The notes: generated from the sequence alone by a model not told the origin. A DNA stretch of 64,000 bases from Blastococcus sp. Marseille-P5729 (GCF_900292035.1 NZ_OMPO01000002.1:806001-870000); one strand, 5' to 3'. Shown: positions 43,354 to 53,796, counted from the stretch's first letter. Translations and numbers: made by a program.

Positions 43354-43923
43354 ATGACAGACGCAATGATTCTGCTTCCGACCAGCATCGATCTCGTCTC
43401 CGAGCAGGTCGAGGCGACCACGGACGACGGCTGGAGCTCACCTTCCCCGTGCGAGGGGTGGAGCGCCGTCGACGTCCTCGCTCACGCGACCGGAACCCTG
43501 CAGACGGCGATCGGGAGCATGGGTGGCGGCGACTCCGCGGCCGCTCCGGCGGATGCCGCCAATGCGTCGGCCATGTCGGAGGTCGTGACGCAGTGGGAGG
43601 AGACCGCCGCCAAGGCCGCCGACACCATCGTGGCCGCGTCCCCGGACCAGTCCGTCAGCACCCCGGACGGCGAGGTTCCGCTCAGCGAGGAGCTCGCGCT
43701 GCCAGCCGCCGACCTCGCCGTTCACGCCTGGGACCTCGCCGCTGCCGGCGGCCGCCGACTCGATCTCCCCGACGACCTGATCGAGCACGTCGAACGCGTC
43801 GTCGCGAACATCCCGCCTGCGCAGCTCCGCTCCGACGGCCTGTTCGGGCCTGAGGTCGACGCACCGGCGGACGCCAGCCGCACCGAGAAGCTCATGGCCT
43901 ATCTCGGACGCCGCCGTCCGTAG
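43354..43923 (+). CDS. TIGR03086 / mycothiol-dependent maleylpyruvate isomerase-like (DinB fold) protein
   Basis: This 189-residue protein has the DinB-like four-helix N-terminal pattern: TTDDGWSSPSPCEGWSAVDV, LAHATG and later LPAADLAVHAWDLAAAGGRR. The W..PSPC.GW....L..H motif and the later D..VH.WDLA..G supply the metal-binding His residues of the family. Such proteins are numerous in mycothiol-producing actinobacteria, where some act as MSH-dependent transferases or isomerases. It is a single gene; the specific reaction is unknown. Confidence 0.85.
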   Translation: MTDAMILLPTSIDLVSEQVEATTDDGWSSPSPCEGWSAVDVLAHATGTLQTAIGSMGGGDSAAAPADAANASAMSEVVTQWEETAAKAADTIVAASPDQSVSTPDGEVPLSEELALPAADLAVHAWDLAAAGGRRLDLPDDLIEHVERVVANIPPAQLRSDGLFGPEVDAPADASRTEKLMAYLGRRRP

Positions 43924-43955
43924 TCTCGCGGCCGACGACTCGGTCTCGTAGCCGG

Positions 43956-44372
43956 CTACTCGACGGAGATCTCCTCGTAGCTAACCGTCCACGTCGTGCC
44001 GGTCTCGGAGACGAACTTCGCCGGATCGCCGTTCGCGACGGTGAAGTCGGTGCGCGGCTCACTGCCAGGGTCATCCGCCGGTGTCACCGGCGGGTCGACT
44101 CGGATGTCGGCTGTGCCGTCCCCGACATCCACGACAGTGATTGCCAGGTCGCCACCGCTGCCGTCCGTGACGCTCTGCCCGCGTCCCTTGATTGCTGGGA
44201 TCTTCCACTTGTCTGTCGATGCGTCCGACTGGATGCGAAGCAGGAAGGGCGACCGTTCGTCGCTGCCCGGATCGGCTCCACCCGAATCGCTCGCACAGGC
44301 GACGAGACCAAGCAGGGTCAACGCAAGCAGCGGCACGATCAGTCGTGCAGCGCGCAGGAGTCGGCTAGGCAT
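43956..44372 (-). CDS. small lipoprotein (paralogue of the one at 35097)
   Basis: This 138-residue lipoprotein has a signal ending LTLLGLVAC. The mature part, SPFLLRIQSDASTDKW, then DLAITVVDVGDGTADIRV, and the ending GTTWTVSYEEISVE, matches the 35097-35501 protein throughout, with shared FLLRI and TWTV.YEEI..E motifs. The function is not known. It faces the fragment of an alpha/beta hydrolase gene on its upstream side. Confidence 0.78.
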   Translation of the reverse strand: MPSRLLRAARLIVPLLALTLLGLVACASDSGGADPGSDERSPFLLRIQSDASTDKWKIPAIKGRGQSVTDGSGGDLAITVVDVGDGTADIRVDPPVTPADDPGSEPRTDFTVANGDPAKFVSETGTTWTVSYEEISVE

Positions 44373-44439
44373 GGCGTCTCAGACCCTAACCGGCCAGAAT
44401 TCGTTCCGGACCGTGGTGCGGGCACTGGGGGCTTCCGTC

Positions 44440-44890
44440 GTCTCCACTGCGCTCGGCGTCGCTCGTTCCTCGCACGCCTCGCTCCGGTCGACGATCAAAC
44501 AAGGACGGCCGTTCGGCCTGCACCCACCGCATCGTGTTGCTGGCACCGATCCGGTCGTGCTCACCCAGGACCTTGATGTGCTCGGCATGCCCCTGTGGAT
44601 CCTTCGCCAGCATCTGCAGCCTCGCCGGGCCGAAGCCGTACCACGACGCGACCTCCTCCGAGCCGTCGTCGCGGAACGAGTCAGCGAGCTTCTGGCCTCC
44701 GCCCGGAAGGTCGCCTCCTGGTCGGGATGCGCGCCGTACCCACAGCCGGCCGCCACCAGCCCGAGCACGCGGTCCGGATGCCGCATGCCGATGTGCAGCG
44801 TCGCGAAACCACCCATCGAGTTGCCGACGAAGAACGCTTTGTTCGCCCCGATCGCATCCAGGACGACGATATTCGATCTGCTGCCCGCCC
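44440..44890 (-). pseudogene. alpha/beta hydrolase gene fragment
   Basis: The minus strand encodes VVLDAIGANKAFFVGNSMGG and FATLHIGMRHPDRVLGLVAA (nucleophile elbow GNSMGG), then after a frameshift near 44695 LADSFRDDGSEEVASWYGFG and ARLQMLAKDPQGHAEHIKVL. The N-terminal strands and the catalytic His region are missing or altered. It lies directly downstream of SelO on the same strand and is not functional. Confidence 0.7.
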
Positions 44891-44948
44891 TGCGCAGCAG
44901 GATTGACCGCAGACTGCGGGCCACGACCGGCCGAAACGAGACCCGGGG

Positions 44949-46484
44949 TCAGGTGCCGCAGAACGTGACGTAGCGGTCGGTGAAGCCGTCCGGCGCCGGC
45001 TCGGCGTACCGCTCGAGCCCCGGACGCTCGGTGAACGGGTCGGTGACTGCGTCAAGCAGCTGCTCGAACGGGCCCAGCTCACCGTCGACGGCTGCCTGCA
45101 GCGCCTGCTCGACCAGGTGGTTGCGCGGGATGTAGACCGGGTTGACGGCGTCCATCTGCTTCGCCGTAGTCGCGTGGTCCTGCTCGCCGAGGCGATCGAG
45201 CCACTTCGCCTGCCACGCGTCGTACGTCGTGACGTCGGTGATGCGCTCGCGGACAGCGTCCGCCTCACCCCCGAGCACCTTCGCGAGGCGTCTGAAGGTG
45301 CCGGTGAAGTCAGCCTGGTTGAGCTTCATGATCGACAGCAGCTCGTCGACCAGCTGCTGATCGGCGGCGTCCTTGCCCTGGAGGCCGAGCTTCGCGCGGA
45401 ACCGACGGAGGTAGGCGTCGCTGCACTGCGGTGCGAAGGCCTCGACGCGGCGGGTCGCGTCGGCGATGGCGTCGTCGATCGCCTGCTTGCGGACATCCTC
45501 GTCCTGCGACGTCTCTGCCGGCCTGCGGCCGTCATCGACGACCGTGTTGTCGGCGATGAGGGGGACGAGGGTTTCGGCGAGGAGGCTGAGGTTCCAGACC
45601 GCGATCGGCGGCTGGTTGGCGTAGCGGTACCGGCCGCCGGTGTCGATCGAGCTGAACACTCGCTGGTCGTCGTACGCGTCCATGAACGCGCAGGGCCCGT
45701 AGTCGATCGTCTCGCCGGAGATCGTCATGTTGTCGCTGTTCATCACGCCGTGGATGAATCCGATGCTCATCCAGGCGGCGATCAGCTCAGCCTGCCGCGT
45801 CACCACCGCCGAGAGGAACCCGGCGTGGTCTCCGGCGTCGAGCTCTGGGTAGTGTCGCGCGATCGCGTAGTCGGCCAGCTTGCGCACGTGCTCGGGGCTG
45901 CCGTGATGGTTGGCCATCTCGAAGGTCCCGACCCGCAGATGGGACGACGCCACCCGGGTCAGGATCGCCCCGGGGAGCATTCCTTGCTCTCGCAGCACCG
46001 TCTCCCCCGTCGTCACGGCCGCGAGCGCGCGCGTGGTCGGGATGCCGAGTGCGTGCATCGCCTCGCCGACGACGTACTCACGTAGCACCGGGCCCAGCAC
46101 CGCCTTGCCGTCGCCACCGCGGGAGAACGGCGTCCGGCCCGATCCCTTGAACGAGATGTCGCGGCGATTGCCGTTGCCATCGATGAGCTCCCCCAGCAGG
46201 ACGGCGCGGCCGTCTCCGAGCATCGGGCTGAGGTAGCCGAACTGATGACCGGAGTAGGCCTGCGCGATGGGCTCGGCACCGTCCGGCACCGTGTTACCGA
46301 CCAGCACGGCGAGCCCGTCGTCGGAACGCAGCCACGACGGATCGAGCGCCAGCTCGCCGGCCAGGGCGTCGTTCAGCGCCACCAGCGTGGGGTCGGGTGA
46401 GGCGGCCGGCTGCCAGGGCTCGTAGTACCCCTCGAGCTCGCGCGCGTAGGTGTTGTCGAACGCCCAGTGCATCGCCGTCGTCAT
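44949..46484 (-). CDS. selO: SelO family protein adenylyltransferase
   Basis: This 511-residue protein is full length for the SelO/UPF0061 pseudokinase family, which transfers AMP to protein Ser/Thr/Tyr. Motifs include [40 protein letters not shown] and [56 protein letters not shown] and YGPCAFMD. The C-terminus YVTFCGT carries the Cys that corresponds to the selenocysteine region of some homologues. Single gene, divergent from pntA. Known role in other bacteria: AMPylation linked to redox stress. Confidence 0.93.
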   Translation of the reverse strand: MTTAMHWAFDNTYARELEGYYEPWQPAASPDPTLVALNDALAGELALDPSWLRSDDGLAVLVGNTVPDGAEPIAQAYSGHQFGYLSPMLGDGRAVLLGELIDGNGNRRDISFKGSGRTPFSRGGDGKAVLGPVLREYVVGEAMHALGIPTTRALAAVTTGETVLREQGMLPGAILTRVASSHLRVGTFEMANHHGSPEHVRKLADYAIARHYPELDAGDHAGFLSAVVTRQAELIAAWMSIGFIHGVMNSDNMTISGETIDYGPCAFMDAYDDQRVFSSIDTGGRYRYANQPPIAVWNLSLLAETLVPLIADNTVVDDGRRPAETSQDEDVRKQAIDDAIADATRRVEAFAPQCSDAYLRRFRAKLGLQGKDAADQQLVDELLSIMKLNQADFTGTFRRLAKVLGGEADAVRERITDVTTYDAWQAKWLDRLGEQDHATTAKQMDAVNPVYIPRNHLVEQALQAAVDGELGPFEQLLDAVTDPFTERPGLERYAEPAPDGFTDRYVTFCGT

Positions 46485-46711
46485 CGGTCCAGGCTGCCAC
46501 GGTTCGGCGAGGCCGGGGGCGCGGCGAAAACTACGTGTATCTGGCGCCCCAAGTGCAATATGCGCTTCAACGGCCGGATTCCCGTAGTTTTGGTCGGCCT
46601 GTTGGCCCCGCGTTGTTAGTCAGCAGCCCTTTTCGCGGGGTGCTCTCGGTCATGGCGCAAACACCTGGGATGCTGGAGAGTGGACGTTTGAGGAATGTGA
46701 AGGGGCTGGCT

Positions 46712-48238
46712 GTGCGGATTGGCGTACCCAAGGAACTCCACGAGCCGTTGGTAGCGGCGACCGGCAAGACGGTCGCGCAGCTCATCGGGCTCGGCTACGA
46801 AGTGATCGTCGAGCGCGGCGCCGGCGCGGACGCCGACCAGCCCGACACCGCTTATCACGGCTCCGGCGCGATCATCGGCAGCGCCGACGACGTATGGGCC
46901 AGTGACATCGTCATCAAGGTCGAGGCCCCCACCGACGAGGAGATCGCCAAGCTCCGGCCCGGCACCACCCTCATCGCACAGATGGCACCGGCCCGCAGCC
47001 CCGAGCTGCTGGAGAAGCTGCAGCGTCAGGGCGTCACTGCCTTGGCGATGGACGCCGTCCCCCGCATCTCGCGCGCCCAGTCGATGGACGTCCTCTCCTC
47101 CGTCGCCAACGTCGCCGGCTACCGCGCCGTCGTCGAGGCCGCCCACGAGTTCAAGCGCCAGTTCACCGGCCAGGTCACCGCCGCCGGCAAGATCCCACCG
47201 GCCCGCGTGTTCGTCGTCGGCGCCGGCGTGGCCGGGCTGGCGGCGATCGGCGCGGCGGGCAGCATGGGTGCCATCGTCCGCGCCTTCGACGTCCGCCCCG
47301 AGGTCGCCGAGCAGGTCGAGTCGATGGGCGCCGAGTTCGTCACGGTCGACATGGAGCAGCAGGTCAGCTCCGACGGCTACGCAAAGGAGATGACCGCCGA
47401 GCAGGAGGCCGCGACGGCCGCGATGTACGACGAGGAGGCCCGCAAGGCCGACATCGTCATCACCACCGCGCTGATCCCCGGCCGCCCGGCTCCCCGGCTG
47501 ATTAAGGCCGAGACCATCGCGGCGATGCATCCCGGTTCGGTGGTCGTCGACATGGCGGCGGCGTACGGCGGCAACGCGGCCGGCACCAAGGCTGGCGAGA
47601 AGGTCGTCACCGACAACGGCGTCACCCTGATCGGCTACACGAACCTCGCCGCGCGCCTGGCCGCGCAGACCTCGCAGCTCTACGGCACCAATATCGTCAA
47701 CCTGTTCAAACTCATCACCCCCGAGAAGAACGGCGTGATGAGCCTCGACATGGACGACGTGATCGTCCGCGGCATCACCGCCGTCCACAACGGCGAGGGC
47801 ATGTGGCCGCCGCCGCCCGTGCAGGTCTCGGCCACCCCCAGCGCCGCCCCGGTCGCCGCGCTCGCCCCACCGGAGGCCGAGAAGAAACAGGCCGACCCGC
47901 GCCGCAAGGTGTTCGCCGCGGCCCTCGGGGCCGTGCTGTTCGCGCTCGTCGCGGCGTACAGCCCGCCGAGCTTCCTCGGGCACTTCACGGTGTTTGCGCT
48001 GGCGATCTTCGTCGGCTACTACGTGATCAGCAACGTCACCCACGCGCTGCACACACCGCTGATGAGCGAGACCAACGCGATCTCCGGCATCATCCTCGTC
48101 GGCGGACTGCTGCAGGTCGGCAGCGACAACCTCGCCGTCACGATCATCGCGCTCATCGCCGTACTCGTCGCCAGCATCAACATCTTCGGCGGCTTCCTGG
48201 TGACCCTGCGCATGCTCAAGATGTTCCAGAAGGACTAG
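46712..48238 (+). CDS. pntA: NAD(P) transhydrogenase subunit alpha
   Basis: This 508-residue subunit of the proton-translocating transhydrogenase fuses the NAD(H)-binding dI domain to the first membrane segments. GTG 46712 ([20 protein letters not shown]) is chosen because it matches the family N-terminus and AAGGGG lies about 7 bp upstream; earlier in-frame ATGs at 46653 and 46668 give non-homologous extensions. The nucleotide-binding motif is [20 protein letters not shown]. About residues 395-505 hold a Pro-rich linker and four hydrophobic segments ([17 protein letters not shown] onward). It is followed after 6 bp by pntB. Confidence 0.92.
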   Translation: MRIGVPKELHEPLVAATGKTVAQLIGLGYEVIVERGAGADADQPDTAYHGSGAIIGSADDVWASDIVIKVEAPTDEEIAKLRPGTTLIAQMAPARSPELLEKLQRQGVTALAMDAVPRISRAQSMDVLSSVANVAGYRAVVEAAHEFKRQFTGQVTAAGKIPPARVFVVGAGVAGLAAIGAAGSMGAIVRAFDVRPEVAEQVESMGAEFVTVDMEQQVSSDGYAKEMTAEQEAATAAMYDEEARKADIVITTALIPGRPAPRLIKAETIAAMHPGSVVVDMAAAYGGNAAGTKAGEKVVTDNGVTLIGYTNLAARLAAQTSQLYGTNIVNLFKLITPEKNGVMSLDMDDVIVRGITAVHNGEGMWPPPPVQVSATPSAAPVAALAPPEAEKKQADPRRKVFAAALGAVLFALVAAYSPPSFLGHFTVFALAIFVGYYVISNVTHALHTPLMSETNAISGIILVGGLLQVGSDNLAVTIIALIAVLVASINIFGGFLVTLRMLKMFQKD

Positions 48239-48244
48239 CCCCGA

Positions 48245-49705
48245 ATGACGACTCACATCCTCGCCGCCGTCGGTACCCAGGCCGACGGCTCGGTCCTCTC
48301 CGGACTGGTCACTGCCGCCTACATCATCGCCGCGGTGCTGTTCATCGCCGCCCTCGCCGGGCTCTCCAAGCACGAGACCGCGCGGGCAGGTAACTACGCC
48401 GGCATGGTCGGCATGGTCATCGCGCTGGTCGCGACCATCGTCCTCGCCGCACGCAACAGTGAGCGCCCCGCCGCCATCACCCTCGCCCTGATCATCGTCG
48501 CGATGCTGATCGGCGCGTTCATCGGCTTCTGGCGGGCCCGCACCGTCGAGATGACCGGGATGCCGGAGCTGGTCGCGCTGCTGCACAGCTTCGTGGGCCT
48601 GGCCGCCGTCCTCGTCGGCTACAACTCCTACCTGGAGACCGACCACTCCGTCGGCGGCTCGTTGGCCACCATCCACTCGGTCGAGGTCTTCCTCGGCGTG
48701 TTCATCGGCGCCATCACCTTCACCGGCTCGATCGTCGCCTTCCTCAAGCTCAGCGCCAAGATGAAGTCCGCGCCGATGATGCTGCCGGGCCGGCACATGC
48801 TGAACCTGGGCATCATCCTGGCCTCGGTGGCGCTGATGGTGTGGTTCACCCTCGACACCAGCGACGCGGCGATCATCCCGCTGCTGATCATGACCGTGCT
48901 CGCCCTGCTGCTCGGCTTCCATCTCGTGGCGGCGATTGGCGGCGGCGACATGCCCGTCGTCGTGTCGATGCTCAACAGTTACTCCGGCTGGGCCGCGGCC
49001 GCGGCAGGCTTCATGCTGGGCAACGACCTGCTGATCATCCCCGGTGCGCTCGTGGGCTCGTCCGGCGCGATCCTCTCCTACATCATGTGCAAGGCGATGA
49101 ACCGCTCGTTCGTCTCCGTCATCGCCGGCGGGTTCGGCTCGGACGGCGCAGTGTCGGACGACGGCCGCGACTACGGCGAGCACCGCGAGATCGACGCCGC
49201 CGGCGCCGCCCAGCTGCTGGCCGACGCCCAGTCGGGGGGCATCACGCCCGGCTACGGCATGGCGGTGGCCCAGGCGCAGTACCCGGTCGCCGAGCTCACC
49301 AAGCGGCTGCGCGACCAGGGGGTCGACGTCCGGTTCGGCATCCACCCGGTCGCTGGCCGCCTGCCCGGTCACATGAACGTGCTGCTGGCCGAGGCCAAGG
49401 TGCCCTACGACGTCGTCCTCGAGATGGATGAGATCAACGACGACTTCCCCGATACGGACGTCGTCCTGGTCATCGGCGCCAACGACACCGTGAACCCGGC
49501 GGCGCTCGAGGAGCCCAACAGCCCGATCGCCGGCATGCCGGTGCTCGAGGTGTGGAACGCCCGCGACGTCATCGTGTTCAAGCGGTCGATGGCGGCCGGG
49601 TACGCCGGCGTGCAGAACCCGCTGTTCTTCCGCGAGAACACCCAGATGCTGTTCGGGGACGCCAAGGACCGCGTCGAGGACATCGTCGCCGCGCTCCCGA
49701 AGTGA
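48245..49705 (+). CDS. pntB: NAD(P) transhydrogenase subunit beta
   Basis: This 486-residue subunit has about eight or nine transmembrane helices, then the NADP(H)-binding dIII domain. Typical dIII motifs are [51 protein letters not shown]-like [20 protein letters not shown], and the terminal [17 protein letters not shown]. The membrane core contains [15 protein letters not shown]. With pntA it makes NADPH from NADH using the proton gradient. Both genes overlap in function and are 6 bp apart. Confidence 0.95.
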   Translation: MTTHILAAVGTQADGSVLSGLVTAAYIIAAVLFIAALAGLSKHETARAGNYAGMVGMVIALVATIVLAARNSERPAAITLALIIVAMLIGAFIGFWRARTVEMTGMPELVALLHSFVGLAAVLVGYNSYLETDHSVGGSLATIHSVEVFLGVFIGAITFTGSIVAFLKLSAKMKSAPMMLPGRHMLNLGIILASVALMVWFTLDTSDAAIIPLLIMTVLALLLGFHLVAAIGGGDMPVVVSMLNSYSGWAAAAAGFMLGNDLLIIPGALVGSSGAILSYIMCKAMNRSFVSVIAGGFGSDGAVSDDGRDYGEHREIDAAGAAQLLADAQSGGITPGYGMAVAQAQYPVAELTKRLRDQGVDVRFGIHPVAGRLPGHMNVLLAEAKVPYDVVLEMDEINDDFPDTDVVLVIGANDTVNPAALEEPNSPIAGMPVLEVWNARDVIVFKRSMAAGYAGVQNPLFFRENTQMLFGDAKDRVEDIVAALPK

Positions 49706-49756
49706 CGGCCGCTGCTGCCCGACCGCCCATCGGCCCGGGCCCCCTACAGTAGGGCC

Positions 49757-50473
49757 GTGGCCAAGCCAAGACCTGACTCAGAGATAGAGCGTGCGCTGAT
49801 CGTGGTGGCGCACCCCGACGACGCCGACTTCGGCGCCGCGGGCACCGCCGCCGGCTGGGTAGAGGCCGGCATCGAGGTCACCCTCCTGTGCGTTACGCAC
49901 GGCGAGCAGGGCGCCCACCCGGACGCCGACATCACCACGATCCCGGCGCTGCGGGAGAAGGAGCAGCGGGCCGCGAGCGCCCGGGTCGGGATCACCGACG
50001 TCCGCTGGCTCGAAGGCTTCCGCGACGGCTGGGTCGAGCCGAGCTTCGACCTGCAGCGGGCGATCGTGAAGGTGATCCGCGAGGTGCGGCCGCAGCGGGT
50101 GATCACCCAGAGCCCGGAGCGCTTCTACGACCGGCTGCAGGCCTCGCACCCCGACCATCTGGCGACCGGTGAGGCGACGATTCGGGCGTGCTATCCGGCG
50201 TCCGAGAACCCCTTCGCGTGGCCCGAGCTGGGCCTGCCGTTCTGGCACGTCGGCGAGATCTGGCTGATAGCGCACCCCGCACCGGACCACGCTGTCGACA
50301 TCACCGACCGGTTCCCCCGCAAGATCGCCGCGCTGCGCGAGCACGTCTCGCAGACCGGCCACCGCGCCGACCTCGAGGAGCTGGTCGCGGGGATGAGCTA
50401 CGGCCTCGGCAGGCTGATGGGGTTGCCCGAGGGCAGGATGGCCGAAGCCTTCAAGGTCATCACCCTGAACTAG
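49757..50473 (+). CDS. PIG-L/LmbE-family deacetylase
   Basis: This 238-residue predicted zinc-dependent N-deacetylase has the metal motif VVAHPDDADFGAAG and the distal HPDHLATGEATIRACYP; ITDVRWLEGFRDGWVEP lies between them. Its actinobacterial relatives include MshB and Mca of mycothiol metabolism, but the length and motifs do not identify which substrate is used here. GTG 49757 is the start. Terminator-like hairpins follow at 50517-50615. Confidence 0.9.
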   Translation: MAKPRPDSEIERALIVVAHPDDADFGAAGTAAGWVEAGIEVTLLCVTHGEQGAHPDADITTIPALREKEQRAASARVGITDVRWLEGFRDGWVEPSFDLQRAIVKVIREVRPQRVITQSPERFYDRLQASHPDHLATGEATIRACYPASENPFAWPELGLPFWHVGEIWLIAHPAPDHAVDITDRFPRKIAALREHVSQTGHRADLEELVAGMSYGLGRLMGLPEGRMAEAFKVITLN

Positions 50474-50516
50474 GTTCCGCTACGACCGCGGCCCAGCCCG
50501 GCGCGCCGGTCGATTT

Positions 50517-50560
50517 CGCCCGTTCGTCGACGAGCGCCGTACCGCGCTCGTCGATGGGCG
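50517..50560. terminator. stem-loop between convergent genes (first)
   Basis: CGCCC...GTCGACGAGCG at 50517-50536 pairs with CGCTCGTCGA.GGGCG at 50545-50560 with a small bulge. It lies between the convergent PIG-L and LLM genes and may terminate either. Confidence 0.5.
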
Positions 50561-50590
50561 CAGAAAGGACCAACCGGGAGGGTGACATTT

Positions 50591-50615
50591 GTGGTGCGAA
50601 CTGCTTTCGCACCAC
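50591..50615. terminator. stem-loop between convergent genes (second)
   Basis: GTGGTGCGAA at 50591-50600 pairs perfectly with TTCGCACCAC at 50606-50615 around a 5-nt loop. TTT precedes it on the plus strand, giving AAA after the stem on the minus strand, so direction is ambiguous. It lies 21 bp from the end of the minus-strand LLM gene. Confidence 0.55.
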
Positions 50616-50635
50616 GACCAAGAGCCCGCCTGCGG

Positions 50636-51670
50636 TCAGGCGAGAAGCTCGCGGACCATCGGGATGACCTTGGTGCCGTAGAGCTCGATCGAGCTCATCA
50701 GCTGCTCGTGCGGCATCGCGCCGTTGGCGTACTTCAGGTCGAAGCGCTCCAGCGACAGCGCCTGCGCCGTGGCGGCGATCTTCCTCGCGACCGTCTCGGG
50801 CGAGCCGACGTACAACGCGCCGTCCTCGACCTCGGCCTCGAACTCGGCCCGGTTCGTCGGGGGCCAGCCGCGCTCACGACCGATGCGGTCGCGGTTGGCC
50901 TTGAAGTGCGGGAACAGCTCATCGCGAGCCTGCTCGTCGGTGGCCGCGATGTGCCCGGGCGAGTGGACGCCGACCGGCAGCTCGCCGTTGAGCAGGTCGC
51001 CGGTACCGAGCTCGCGCGTCGCGCGTCGGTAGAGGTCGGCGTACGGCGCGAACCGGTGCGCGGAGCCGCCGATGATCGCCAGCATCATCGGGATCCCGTA
51101 GCGGGCCGCGCGGATCACCGACTCGGGTGATCCTCCGACGCCGATCCAGGTGCGCAGCCGGCCGGACTCGGTCTTCGGGAAGACCTCGACCTCGCGCAAT
51201 GGCGGGCGGATGGTGCCCTCCCAGGTGACCGGCTCCTCGTCGAGCAGCCGGGAGAACAGGTCGAGCTTCTCGTTGAACAGCACCTCGTAGTCGGCCAGAT
51301 CAAGCCCGTACAGCGGGAAGGACTCGGTGAACGAGCCGCGCCCGAGCTGCACCTCGGCGCGGCCGTTGGAAAGAGCATCGAGGGTCGCGAATCGCTCGAA
51401 CACCCGGATCGGATCGTCGGAGGACAGCACGGTGACTCCGGTGGCGAGCAGAATCTGCTTCGTGCGCGATGCAGCCGCCGCGAGCACGACCTCGGGGGCT
51501 GTGACGGCGTAGTCGTCGCGATGGTGCTCCCCTACCGCGAAGGCGCGGACGCCGACCGAGTCGGCAAGCACTGCTTGGTCGACGATGTCGCGCAGCACCT
51601 CGGCGTACGAGAGCTTCTCGCCTTCGGCATCGACAGTCACGTCACCGAAGGTGCCCAGCCCGAAGTCCAT
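50636..51670 (-). CDS. LLM-class flavin-dependent oxidoreductase
   Basis: This 344-residue luciferase-like protein contains AFAVGEHHRDDYAVTAPEVV, ILLATGVTVLSSDDPIRVFE, RFATLDALSNGRAEVQLGRG, and WIGVGGSPESVIRAARYGIP. The GEHHRDDYA and GRGSFTESFPL strings are typical of this widespread actinobacterial branch (CE1758/alkanal-monooxygenase-like). GAGGATCG is just upstream of ATG 51670. The substrate and whether FMN or F420 is used are unknown. Single gene. Confidence 0.88.
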   Translation of the reverse strand: MDFGLGTFGDVTVDAEGEKLSYAEVLRDIVDQAVLADSVGVRAFAVGEHHRDDYAVTAPEVVLAAAASRTKQILLATGVTVLSSDDPIRVFERFATLDALSNGRAEVQLGRGSFTESFPLYGLDLADYEVLFNEKLDLFSRLLDEEPVTWEGTIRPPLREVEVFPKTESGRLRTWIGVGGSPESVIRAARYGIPMMLAIIGGSAHRFAPYADLYRRATRELGTGDLLNGELPVGVHSPGHIAATDEQARDELFPHFKANRDRIGRERGWPPTNRAEFEAEVEDGALYVGSPETVARKIAATAQALSLERFDLKYANGAMPHEQLMSSIELYGTKVIPMVRELLA

Positions 51671-51701
51671 CGATCCTCCATTAGTTCAATGTTCAATAAG
51701 T

Positions 51702-52709
51702 CTACCCCGCGGGCCGGATCCGGAGGGCGGCGGCGTCTCGAGAGCGGGGCTGCCACCCCTCTGCGGCAGCCCGACGGGTGAGTGACGCCAAGGCGGTGTT
51801 CACCGGCGTCGGTACGCCGTGCACCCGGCCCAGCCGTACGATCTCGCCGTTGATGTAGTCCGTCTCGACCGATCCGGTACCACGCGCGATGGACTGATAG
51901 GTCGATGAGCCCATCTCCTCGGGCGCTCCCGGCACCGACGCGATCTGCGCTCGCAGCCGATTGGCGCTCTCCTCCTCGTCGTCCACGACCGCCTCGCCGG
52001 TTGCCGCGAGCACGGCGCGCGCCTCGGCTTGCGCGTCCTTGATCAGCCGCTTGCTGGCCTCGCTGCGCACGAACAGGGCGTCGATCGCGTTGACCATGTT
52101 CGAGACCAGCTTGCGCCGTTTCCAGGCCATCACGTCGTCCGGCAGTGGCACCGAGAGCCGCGCAGACTCCCAGTCCCGAGCAACCTCGCGCGCAAGGTCG
52201 TCCGGCCCGTCGCCGCGGTAGCGGCCGAGGTGAAACACGCCGGAGACGGGGGTGTAGCGAGCCACGATCTCGCCAGGAGTCACATGGGTCGCGGGGCACC
52301 AGACGCAAACGCCGTACACCCTCTCGAAGTACCGCAGCGCGAGGTCCTCAGCGGCCAGACCGTTCGTGAGACAGAGGATCGGCAGCAAGTCCCCCGCCGT
52401 CCCCAGCGTCTCGGCGCCGGAGCGGACCGGGACGTCGGCCCAGGCGGCGAGCGCCTCGGCCGCCTGCTGGGTCTTGACCGCGAGCACGAGGACGTCGTCC
52501 GGACCGAGCTCCGCCTGTTCGGGTGATGCCCACACAGTGGCGCGCACCTCGATGGTCTCGTCGGGAGTGCGCAGAGTCATCCCGTCGCGGACGAGCACCT
52601 CGCCGTGCTCTCCCCGAGCCACCCACACCACCGGAATGTCGTGCTGTGCCAGGCGGCCCCCGACCGTGCCGCCGATCGCCCCGGTCCCCATGATCACGTA
52701 TCGCCGCAT
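51702..52709 (-). CDS. ketopantoate reductase-family (PanE/ApbA-like) dehydrogenase
   Basis: This 335-residue NADP-dependent dehydrogenase begins with the Rossmann motif MRRYVIMGTGAIGGTVGGRL and continues to the catalytic region around MAWKRRKLVSNMVNAIDALF and the ending GSVETDYINGEIVRLGRVHG. Those match the PanE/ApbA superfamily, including the conserved Lys (KLVSNM). True pantothenate synthesis is possible but many paralogues act on other 2-oxo acids. It overlaps no neighbour and is oriented away from the EEP gene. Confidence 0.85.
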   Translation of the reverse strand: MRRYVIMGTGAIGGTVGGRLAQHDIPVVWVARGEHGEVLVRDGMTLRTPDETIEVRATVWASPEQAELGPDDVLVLAVKTQQAAEALAAWADVPVRSGAETLGTAGDLLPILCLTNGLAAEDLALRYFERVYGVCVWCPATHVTPGEIVARYTPVSGVFHLGRYRGDGPDDLAREVARDWESARLSVPLPDDVMAWKRRKLVSNMVNAIDALFVRSEASKRLIKDAQAEARAVLAATGEAVVDDEEESANRLRAQIASVPGAPEEMGSSTYQSIARGTGSVETDYINGEIVRLGRVHGVPTPVNTALASLTRRAAAEGWQPRSRDAAALRIRPAG

Positions 52710-52779
52710 GCGATCAGTCTCTCAGCGTCAGCGCCCCTTCGCTCGCCACGCCGTCCGGTCGCCGGGGCAAGATGGGGCG

Positions 52780-53763
52780 GTGCGCGGACGTTGGGCGGGG
52801 TGGACGGTCACGATCGCCGTTGTCATCCTGGCGTTGCTGACCGTCGATCCGGCCAGCCTGGGGTTGTCGACGTACGAGCCCTTCGCGCAGGTGATCGCGA
52901 TGCGGGGACTGCTGTCGCTGGTGCTGCTGATGGCCGCGTTCGCGGCCGGGCTGTGCGCGGTGCTCGTGCTGCATCGCGGCGAGGCGCGCCCGGTCCGACT
53001 AGGCATCACCTTCCTGGTGCTGCTGGCCGTCGGCGTCGTCCACGCGGGCGTAGTCGTTGCGCGGGGCCCGTCCGCGGCGGCCGCGCTGCCGGAGGGCAAG
53101 CCGGACGGCGCCGTCGACGTCCTCGCCTTCAACGCCCTGCACCAGGGAGCCTCCATCGAGGACGTCGTCCGCGCTCTCGACGAGCACCGCCCCGACGTCG
53201 CCGTGCTCCCCGAGGTCGCCGAGTCGCGGGCGGAGACGATCATCAAGAACGCAGCCGGCGACTTTGCCCTGTTCATGGGGCGCGGACGGTATGGCCGCTC
53301 CGTGCCCACCGCCTTGCTGATCGCCCACACGCTGGGCGAGTACGAGCGCATCGACGGGCCCGACACGGCCCTGGGCACCGTCGGCGCGGAACCGGCGAAC
53401 GGAGACGGCCCGGTGCTCTACGGCGTCCACACGATGTCGCCGGTCGGTGAGCGGATGCCGACCTGGCGCGCCGACCTCGAACTGGTCACCGGCCTGTGCA
53501 GCGGCACCGACGGAATCATCATGGCCGGGGACTTCAACGCCACCTTCGATCATGCGCCGATGCGGGAGACCACCTGCGTGGACGGGTCGGTCGGCGACGG
53601 CGGCGTGGGCACCTGGCCGACCGGCTTTCCGCGGGTACTCGGCGCCTCGATCGACCACGTGCTGGTCGATCCGGATCGCTGGCAGCCGTCGGGGTCCGCC
53701 GTCTTTGAGGTCCCCGGCAGCGACCATCGCGGCGTGGTGGTGCGGTTACGGCCGAAGCAGTAG
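52780..53763 (+). CDS. membrane-anchored endonuclease/exonuclease/phosphatase (EEP) family protein
   Basis: This 327-residue protein has three N-terminal transmembrane helices (about residues 5-95) and an extracytoplasmic EEP domain. The domain shows VDVLAFNALHQGASIEDVVR, DVAVLPEVAES, GIIMAGDFNATFDHAPMRET, and IDHVLVDPD ... GSDHRGVVVRL, which supply the Asn, Glu, Asp-Asn and Asp-His catalytic set. GTG 52780 is the start that fits the first membrane helix. Its family cleaves phosphodiesters (nucleases, sphingomyelinases, inositol phosphatases); the substrate here is unknown. Confidence 0.87.
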   Translation: MRGRWAGWTVTIAVVILALLTVDPASLGLSTYEPFAQVIAMRGLLSLVLLMAAFAAGLCAVLVLHRGEARPVRLGITFLVLLAVGVVHAGVVVARGPSAAAALPEGKPDGAVDVLAFNALHQGASIEDVVRALDEHRPDVAVLPEVAESRAETIIKNAAGDFALFMGRGRYGRSVPTALLIAHTLGEYERIDGPDTALGTVGAEPANGDGPVLYGVHTMSPVGERMPTWRADLELVTGLCSGTDGIIMAGDFNATFDHAPMRETTCVDGSVGDGGVGTWPTGFPRVLGASIDHVLVDPDRWQPSGSAVFEVPGSDHRGVVVRLRPKQ

Positions 53764-53796
53764 GCGGTGCAGCTCACGGCGGCATACCCTTGATCC

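Noticed and set aside
46616-49372. 918-codon open frame on the minus strand opposite pntA/pntB
   Set aside because: The product is His/Asp/Gly/Arg-rich low complexity, typical of the antisense frame of GC-rich genes; the transhydrogenase motifs on the plus strand are unambiguous.
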